64,000 bases of DNA from Isoetes taiwanensis (Eukaryota; Streptophyta; Lycopodiopsida; Isoetales; Isoetaceae): assembly GCA_021234155.1 (NCBI GenBank), contig JAJEKV010000004.1:9676109-9740108 (forward strand), read 5' to 3'. Numbering within the stretch: position 1 is the first letter of the stretch; each line of letters begins with the position of its first letter. The position numbers and the translations under genes are program-made. The notes beneath the pieces were generated by a model that was not told the DNA's origin, ran no database searches, and saw nothing but the letters and a program-made list of their open reading frames with translations. Of this stretch, positions 57,109 to 64,000 are shown piece after piece.

Positions 57109-57149
57109 TGGTCTCTCGAAAAGTCAAGACTGGCAACTCTTGAGATGCC

Positions 57150-59290
57150 CCCAGGGTACATTAGTGCCCTAAGTCTAGCAAATAGAGGCTTCAAATTCTC
57201 GCATCGACCTTCTTCCTATTTTCCCTTTCTTCCCTATTCTTTGAGCTCTCTGGCAGCCTCCTGTCTTTCCAATTTCCTTCTAGCGGTTCGAGTTTCTCGG
57301 CTACAACTTGCTCATTCTTTAGTCTTCTTGCCTCGGCTCTCCTAGACCTCTCGCCAGCCCAAGGCCTCCACGGAAGCCATCACTAGAGATATGCACCCTC
57401 CCACTTAGGTGCGGGACTACACCCCAGATTCCTTGCCCTCGAGGATTGAGATTGTTGCATGCGGGCCTGTGATGTCCTCACTTCAGTAGGGAGTTGCACA
57501 CATGCATGTCTTTGTTCCCATGTCACCGAGTGGAACCACATGTTCTTTGTGAGGGTCTTAAGGTCGAATCAATGGCCCGATGTTCCCCATCCGGGTGCAT
57601 CTTCTTGGTGAGATGGATGCACATCATGTCTTTCAATGTCCACATTGTCAACTACATGTTGATGCACTCCAAGAGGCTCTTGGCCACCATGCTCACCGGC
57701 CAGGCGTGGTGCCTCCCATAACGCATGCAAGTCGACCATGTTGAATTGCTCCAATTCCTCCTCCTCCAAGTTGGTTTGCATTTTTCTCGCCCACACTTTG
57801 GATAATCTCGCTCCATGGGCACTCTTCCAAACCCCGCCGCTTTCCCGGCACGGCTTAACCTTGTCCAGAGTTGAATGGCCAAATCCCGGTTGCTCTAAAC
57901 CCCGCCTTCAATGTTGCTAGGTGTCACCCCGATTCAATGGCTCGTGAAATGAGCTCGCAATGTCCTCCCTCTTGGTTCAGTCCTCCCTTTGCTAACCATG
58001 TAAGAAGATCTCAATCTCTTGAAAGTCGCCTTGAATGGTGCAAAGCATGCAACATCCAAAGGTTGTAACCTATGTGATGTGTGGGGGGGTGGAAGTAGGG
58101 CAAAATGTATGCCCATTTCCTTAGGCGCCAAAATCACTTCCCGGCTCCCACATGGCTGCCATGGCCATCCAACATTATCGATGTGGCCTTGTTGGAGATA
58201 CTCCACCGGGAACCCTAGCAACAAAATGTGACAACCAAGACTTGAACAATTCTCAGTAGTCATCGGTAGGGCTGTTACGGCTTGAATTGCCCCTTCCTCA
58301 CATCGGCAATGTTATCTTGCCTCATCCAGGTGTACCCTTGAATATATACAAATTAGGTATCCTAAACCCTTCAAACATTTACACATACCGGAATGGTCAC
58401 CCGGCTCCCTATTGTTCATCACCACCTCATTGACCCTATGCTCCCCTTTCCTTCCTATGATCTTCATGCCCTTCACCTTACCGGCCTTGGATGCGGTCTC
58501 ATCGGCATTCCGGATCCTAGAGGTAGGGAAATTGAACTCGTCATAGATTTGTCTCGAACCGAAAGATAGAAGTTATCCAGATTCTCTTGTGTCATAGCAC
58601 TTACCAAGTTTACATCTAGTGTCTGCACTTCTTAGTGTAACCTCCGGATGCCTTTTGTTTGAACAGCTTCCACCATTTACTCAGGGAACCCGGAAATTCC
58701 CGAGTTGCCCCCTCCATAGCCATCCAGGCTTTGCCCTTTCCTTGATAGCCGAGAGTGTAACCCCTATTCCTGCTTTCGGCCACGGAGGGTGCCCAATTGA
58801 CTAACTCTTCCTCTTGTAGAGTCGTCTGATTTGTGGATTACCAAATTGTTTGTGAGTTATACGACCCATCTGACAAATCCCTTATTGTTGATTATGGGAT
58901 TCGGACCTTCTAAATGCCTCTCTAATGGATATACCATACTCACTTACCTCATCCAAGATGTCGCCATTTGATCTTACATCCCTTTGCCCTCGTTTGCTTG
59001 GCCTCCTTGGCATTGTGGGAGATGCAAAGATCGACTGTGGTGTCCGCTTCCTCCTTGGAGCAGAACTCTTTTCCTTGATGTAGGTACTCTGCTACTAGCT
59101 TCAACATCGCCTCCTCTCCGACCTCTTTGTGGAAACCATGTCTATTATCGCCCCTCCTCAAGACCGAGCATCGATAAGCTTGAAATTTGGAAGATGAAAT
59201 TGGCTTATTCGTTAGCGACCATAGCGGGAGCTTGATTTTCAAATTGGGTTTCATAATCGAAAGTGCTATGGAATGGGCCAATTCGAGCAA
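57150..59290 (-). pseudogene. Pogo/jerky-type (DDE_1) transposase relic
   Basis: A cut-and-paste transposase gene in decayed frames on the minus strand. The N-terminal part (59290-58949) includes EVGEEAMLKLVAEYLHQG. The catalytic part has NADET (about 58500; first Asp), MLDGHGSHV (about 58150-58180; second Asp), and EMGIHFALLPP then TSHRLQPLDVACFAPFKATF (about 58000-58135; third Asp). The C-terminal part includes the Lys/Glu-rich stretch ARRLKNEQVVAEKLE (about 57300). Stops and frameshifts occur between all blocks. Motif order is that of the pfam DDE_1 superfamily endonucleases related to Pogo, Tigger and jerky. TIRs were not located. Confidence 0.8.
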
Positions 59291-59794
59291 GGGGCATTGA
59301 ATTCTAATTTCGAATTGATATGACTCTTAACACGACCCACGAAAGTGGGCGTAACTACATTCCACAATTGTAGACAACAATTACACGACACCGGGAAGCA
59401 GGGCTTCACGCTTAGCGGAGCTCTATTGCACGCCGATGGTCAACAGCTGCACGACATAACCGCAAATCGTGGGCGACGATCGCGTAGCTTTGTGCCTGAT
59501 TCACGGTACCATATGCACCGCGACAGGGACACATGGTCGACGATGACGCCCGTGCCATAACGGATTCAGACGTGCACATAACGTCCACGGGCCAGGATGG
59601 CATGCCACAGGGCCAAGATGGCATGCCACAGGGCGATGTCGCGTCGAGACGGGGGGGGGTTAGGGTGATCCGAGGGACAGTCGCGATAGGAGGCGACCAT
59701 ACCCTATGGAAATCGTTTTAACAACACAGTTCAGCCCGAGCCAAACCTTAACCCTAAATGCATATGCAGTAGGGTTCGCAGCGGGAGAGGGACG
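59291..59794. other. Upstream region of the 124-aa gene
   Basis: GC-richer than its surroundings. A 20-bp word (GGCATGCCACAGGGCCAAGA) is tandemly repeated at about 59597-59637. It contains the likely promoter and 5' leader of the gene starting at 59795. No clear TATA box. Confidence 0.4.
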
Positions 59795-61237
59795 ATGAAC
59801 AAATTCAACGCCCCCAGACGGAACACCCCAAAGGAACGCCGGGCTCGACGAGCAGAACGTAAGCGAGCTCGGACTGGACTGGACTCCCTTCATATATCGG
59901 ATAAACCTCATGTAACCCGCAATGTTTCTGGCAAGAAGTTGCGCAAGCTTCAAAGGAAATGGCGCTTGGTACGTACCCTTTCCTTTGTTGCATATCATGC
60001 TGTGAAGTTCAACAAAAAGGAATGGACTTCCGATCCTTGACAGTGCTTAAATCTATTTCAACCAGTGATTGCCTGTCTGTCGAGAATTTGATAAAAGAAC
60101 GTTTTTTTATTGTGATATACATGATAGCGTTTCTGTGTGCTATCCAGGCTCAAAAGCAAGTATTGGAGAGTGGCTTGGTGAGCATGGAGGATATTGAAAT
60201 GTTATCAGCTGACAAACGTAAGCGTTTTTATTTCTATATTGATTGTGTTATGTGTTGTTCGATTGTTAAATTGTTTTTGACGAGATGGTGTGTGCTGTTC
60301 TTATAGCTTCTGAGGATATAGCTGAAGGAAGCGCACCAAAAACGGAAGGCAGGTTTCGAGTGAAGAAGCATTTGAAACTGAAGTTAAAAAAGAAATCAAA
60401 GAAAGGTACCTTTTTTCTAGTTTTATACAGCAACTAAGTAAATTAGCTATCAGTTTTATGTAGAAATTGTTGTTGTCTCATGGATTGGATTTCAATCAAG
60501 TATCCTCTTTCTGGATGGAATGGATACCTCTTTTCATCGTGTGCTTGTTCCTGAATATGTTTGCTGTTTTTGGAAGAGTACGCATCTTTGTACAACTGAT
60601 GAGTAATAATATCAGATTGAGTTTGTGTTGGTGAAGGTATGAATGTGTCAGAAATATGGGGAATACGTTGCTGATGAATTCAGATAGATGTAGCATTCTG
60701 CACTAAATATTACATAATACAAAAATGGTCGTATGCATAATGTAGAATATCCAAGGGCTGTTTCATTTCAGGGTTGTGCTAAGTAGGCAAACATATCAGG
60801 CATTAGTCAGGCCAAATATGAGAATTGCCTTAGTGTGTATGTAGTTCGTGGTAAACATGCAATTATGCTAATTTCGTAATTTATGCTTTATAAATGAAGA
60901 AAGTTTTCTGCAAAACGCGAGAACAGTTGGTTGAAAGAGAAGAGTATAATTAAATGCAACATTCTTGTCCACCACTACTGCAATTTCTAGCGATTTAATA
61001 TTTTTTTTTTTGGCAAACAATTGGTGGCCTTTCAATCATTTTCGTCAGTGCATAGACACTCCATTCTTGTCTGCTATTTTTATGTTTATAGTAGTCTTCT
61101 TTTCTTTTCTCCCATACATTTTATGTTATAGTTGTCATTGTATCATATGAGAGAATTTGAGCTGTTAGTGTCTAGCGTTCTAATCAATATTATATGTTTT
61201 TACAGGAAAAACCGTTGGGGATGTCATGATGGAATAG
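59795..61237 (+). CDS. Small basic C11orf98-like protein, four exons
   Basis: A complete host gene. Exons 59795-59968, 60148-60217, 60307-60405 and 61206-61237 join in phase through GT-AG introns to 124 codons plus TAG. The protein is strongly basic: an Arg-rich N-terminus (PKERRARRAERKRARTG), then NVSGKKLRKLQRKWRL, then an acidic-helical part (SGLVSMEDIEMLSADK), a Lys-rich stretch (VKKHLKLKLKKKSKKG) and GDVMME at the end. The SGKK-RKL-x(2-4)-W/I-R-L block followed by AQK resembles the C11orf98 family of small nuclear or nucleolar proteins, whose role is poorly known and may involve ribosome assembly. The ATG is the first in its frame after the leader. All splice sites are canonical, and no stop interrupts the reading frame. 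Confidence 0.85.
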
Positions 61238-61756
61238 TTTTCTGATGATGCGTTTGCTGTGCAATGCTAAGTTCTAGAAACAAATTTTGAATGTTGTCTT
61301 TGGCTGCAACTTTTTTCAAACTAGATATTACAATATTGAAAGGAGGGCATATCAATTAGTTGCAACGTTTTTGCTGATCATTGTTTGCCAAGGGTTCTGT
61401 CTTGGATACCTGGAGTGTGCTATGTTTCTCGTTATGCATTCTGCACATTCTCTTATTTTCCTTTGGCTGCTGATTAAACAGCCCAAAAATTGGACATAAT
61501 GCTGATTTTCCTGAGCATTTTTTATATTCTATTGTTGCATGTCCCAGTTGAGAAGGGCCAACTTTTCTTGATCTGTGCGTGCTTTCCCTTTTTGTTGATC
61601 TTTTATTTCTGTTATTGTATTTCAAAGGCATGAAGGCACAAGCATAGATGAATTCGAGGCAGGGAGGCAGTTGTTAGGTTTGTTATGGTGGTGCTGTAGA
61701 AACAGAATGGAAGAGACATTCCCGAAGGTATGTGCAGGGCCCCCTTATTGACAATT
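61238..61756. other. 3' flank of the 124-aa gene
   Basis: No gene seen. Presumably the 3' untranslated region and terminator. Confidence 0.4.
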
Positions 61757-61922
61757 ATAATTTGGAACCCAAGTGGTGAGTTAGCTTATTGAATTTAAGG
61801 GAAATGTGCTTTAAACCAGCACTGTAAATATCAGCCACCATAATTTGGAACCCAAGTGGTGAGTTAGCTTGTTGAATTTAAGGGAAATGTGCTTTAAATC
61901 AGCACTGTAAATATCAACCACC
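61757..61922. repeat. 83-bp tandem duplication
   Basis: TAATTTGGAACCCAAGTGG starts at 61758 and 61841. The two 83-bp units differ by a few bases. Confidence 0.85.
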
Positions 61923-62729
61923 ATCGCGATTATACAAGTGTAAACACATTGTGTAAAAAATGATGTTTTATCCATGGTTATAAGGGGATATTTATCTGGA
62001 TATAGAGATAAGCGCTGCTTTAGAAATTTGAGAAGCCTTGCTGTCACATTGATTGATATTGTTAATCAAAATCTCTGCACTAAAACCAACGGTTAAAGCT
62101 AGTAGGTTTCTCAATGACTTTCAGTTGGTTTTTTTTTTGGCCTTTTTTTGCCAAAATGTTCATGCCCGTTGAACATGGTTTTTTTTTTTGCCATGGTTGT
62201 GCATGGGCGGGGAGATTTGCATGCCATACAGTTTTGGCATGTTTGGAAGCCCTATTTTGCCTCTACGCTTGGCAGAATCGGCCTTCTTGAAGACCTCCCT
62301 GGTAGATTTCATTTGAATCTCTTGGAGGCTGGCCGCGTGGTGTTGTTTCTTGGATGTAGTTATGAGTTTGTATTTCCTACAGGTTTGTGGAGTGGAATGG
62401 CGAGCAGCAACGGGTTTATGGAAGCAAGCTCAAGTAATTTGTAAGCTTTCTTGATGATGGAGGACTGGCGAGAGGCTGGAGGCCTGGGAAGGGTTCGGTT
62501 GATGAGGAGGGAAGGCCTCCTGAAAGTAGTAGTGCTGGAGCTACCAGGAGAAGTCGGGTGCCTTTTATGAGTGGCCTGAATTTGCTAGCTGGTGTTGTAG
62601 ATTGTCTCCAGGTTGGTTCTTATCCGGTTTTCCACCGTAATGCTTACATAGAGTGCCTTCTCAGGAGCTACATTTGTTTGCAAAAAGAGCCCATTTGCTT
62701 GCAAAAAGAGCCCATCATAATCTGAATGT
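61923..62729. other. Unassigned, possibly upstream exons
   Basis: A frame around 62465-62630 is open and Gly/Ser/Arg-rich (GSVDEEGRPPESSSAG, RRSRVPFMSGLNLLAGVV). It could be an exon of the AT-hook region that follows, or chance. Confidence 0.3.
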
Positions 62730-63790
62730 GTTTGTTGAGGCCTGTAATGTTGTTGTGCCAAGAAGGAAAAGAGGTAGGCCACGCAAGGATGTTGGAATTG
62801 TTATCTAGGAGCAAAATGACAGGGATGAGATTAAGAGAAGGAAGCAGCAAGAAAGAGATGAGAAGAGGAGGGAGAAAGAACAGAGACAGAAAGAGGAGGC
62901 CCGTGAGAAAGCGAAGAAAGAAAAAGAGGAGAAACGATGTATGAAGAAGCAAAAGGGCCAAGAGCGAAGAAAGAAAAAGAGGAGAAGAGATGTATGAAGA
63001 AGCAAAAGGGCCAAGAAGTTGATGAAAAGAGTAATGTGCTAGATGTGAGTGTCACGGTTACAATTAGTGGCTCAGATATATTGGAAGACCATTCTTTGAG
63101 GGTGTGCAGATTCCTAGACTCTGATTGCCTAGCAGGTATGGTAGCACTTGAATGTGGCTCAGAGCTAGACCACCTGCATTTGCAGTGTGTGTGTTCCGTG
63201 TTTCCATGACGACGCCTGCGGCTGTAAACGTGCACCTCAGGCAAGCTTTAGACTAGACTAACCATCGTCCACCTGGAGGCGTGATCATGTGTAAGACATT
63301 GAAAGATACACGCTTGCATTGTTTCGAGGGAATGTTAGGATATTGTCAAAAACACAGGGAAGCTGCATTTCAAAAGCCACATGAAAGATGTGACTGCAGA
63401 CCAACTGGAGCGTGGAAAGAATCTGTATGCGCTATATGGTGCTAGAGAGATCAAGTATTGTGTAGTGTTAGATAATAGAAATCTTTTTAGTCATGCTAGA
63501 CACTTCGTCATGTATCATGGTAGGCGCCAGAGAACTCCGGGCTTATGCTACACGATTGCTCATATGCTCCGAACTGGCAAGTTTATCCTTTCCAGTTCGT
63601 GGGTGCTGCCTTGGAATTTTGACCGCATTAGTTATCACAGAGTGGAGGCTGCTTGCAGATTAATCCTAGATCCAAACCACACTTCTCGTTATTTATGGCC
63701 TCCCTCCAGGGAAAGAACCCATAGAGGGAAGAGACGTCACAGATTTTGAGAGGGTGCATAGCTGGTAAGGAATTGGACAGGCTTGACGCA
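62730..63790 (+). pseudogene. Decayed gene with AT-hook, coiled coil and BRCT-like part
   Basis: The frame at about 62750 reads VPRRKRGRPRKDVG, where RGRPRK is an AT-hook for AT-rich DNA. A charged coiled coil follows (QQERDEKRREKEQRQKEE). A 53-bp tandem duplication (62911-63017) shifts the frame, after which the same coil continues and passes to DVSVTVTISGSDILEDHSLR. At 63381-63749 a frame includes NLYALYGAREIKYCVVL, RTPGLCYTIAHMLRTG and KFILSSSWVL, which resembles a C-terminal BRCT domain (T...A...GK.I.S..W). AT-hook and BRCT together fit a chromatin or DNA-damage protein, but the stop after the AT-hook and the frameshift indicate a pseudogene or several unlinked exons. Family assignment is tentative. 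Confidence 0.4.
62911..63017 (+). repeat. 53-bp tandem duplication in coiled-coil coding sequence
   Basis: GCGAAGAAAGAAAAAGAGG begins at 62911 and 62964. The period of 53 is not a multiple of three, so the two units are read in different frames. Confidence 0.85.
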
Positions 63791-64000
63791 ATGTTACAAG
63801 AAAAAAGTAGCACTGGAGAAGGAGACGATGCAGTTGAAGTGGTGATTACCCCACTGATGAAGAATACCATGAAGAGACGGCAGCTTTTATTCATTCTATA
63901 TACCCCAACCAATCTTGTTTGGAAGATTACATTCCTTTAAACATAGAGGACCATGAATTCCAGATTGGATAGTATGATTTTTGCAATTAACATTCTCACT

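Overview
The window looks like a repeat-rich, gene-poor stretch of a land-plant nuclear genome. It carries a complete LOB-domain (LBD) transcription factor gene and an AP2/ERF fragment, both plant-specific families. Introns are short and GT-AG, and transposon debris fills most of the rest. The overall texture (decayed DIRS-like, Ty3, Copia, LINE, Pogo and large DNA transposons) would fit a large genome such as a fern's, but the sequence does not prove the lineage.

Layout. 1-5370: a decayed DIRS/Ngaro-like RT-RNase H on + abuts a Ty3/gypsy pol relic on -, which is interrupted by a 1.57-kb LTR. 5370-9340: non-coding sequence, a poly(A)-tailed retroposon, duplicated blocks and a 550-bp fold-back element. 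9345-15693: a 6.35-kb DNA transposon (element B) bounded by about 25-bp terminal inverted repeats (TIRs) and a CTAT target duplication; it holds unidentified exon-like pieces and a 322-bp tandem array with tRNA-promoter-like boxes. 18007-18681: an intact LBD gene on -, with a TATA box and a distant four-copy G-box array. 22-27 kb: satellite-like repeats, an AP2/ERF fragment and a SINE-like promoter.

28742-39728 is the most unusual item: a 10,987-bp DNA transposon (element A) with perfect 21-bp TIRs and an ACAT target duplication. It has two convergent multi-exon genes. The - gene is a DDE-type transposase with recognisable DFAEKY, SDG and GKGEHD blocks. The + gene links a Cys/His zinc-binding region, an NLI/FCP1-type HAD domain and a Ulp1-type Cys peptidase. 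Both genes now carry stops and frameshifts. A gag-only Copia-like LTR element is nested inside. A LINE reverse transcriptase lies just outside the right end.

From inside the + gene through that LINE (31187-41943) the sequence recurs in direct orientation at 42377-53814. Most of it is nearly identical, but the LINE portion differs by many small indels, so an assembly or polishing artefact must be considered next to a real tandem duplication.

53.8-64 kb: unassigned sequence, a Pogo/jerky-type transposase relic on -, one well-formed small host gene at 59795-61237 (four exons, 124 aa, basic, C11orf98-like), and a decayed region with an AT-hook, coiled coil and possible BRCT segment. The host genes most likely to function are the LBD gene and the 124-aa gene.
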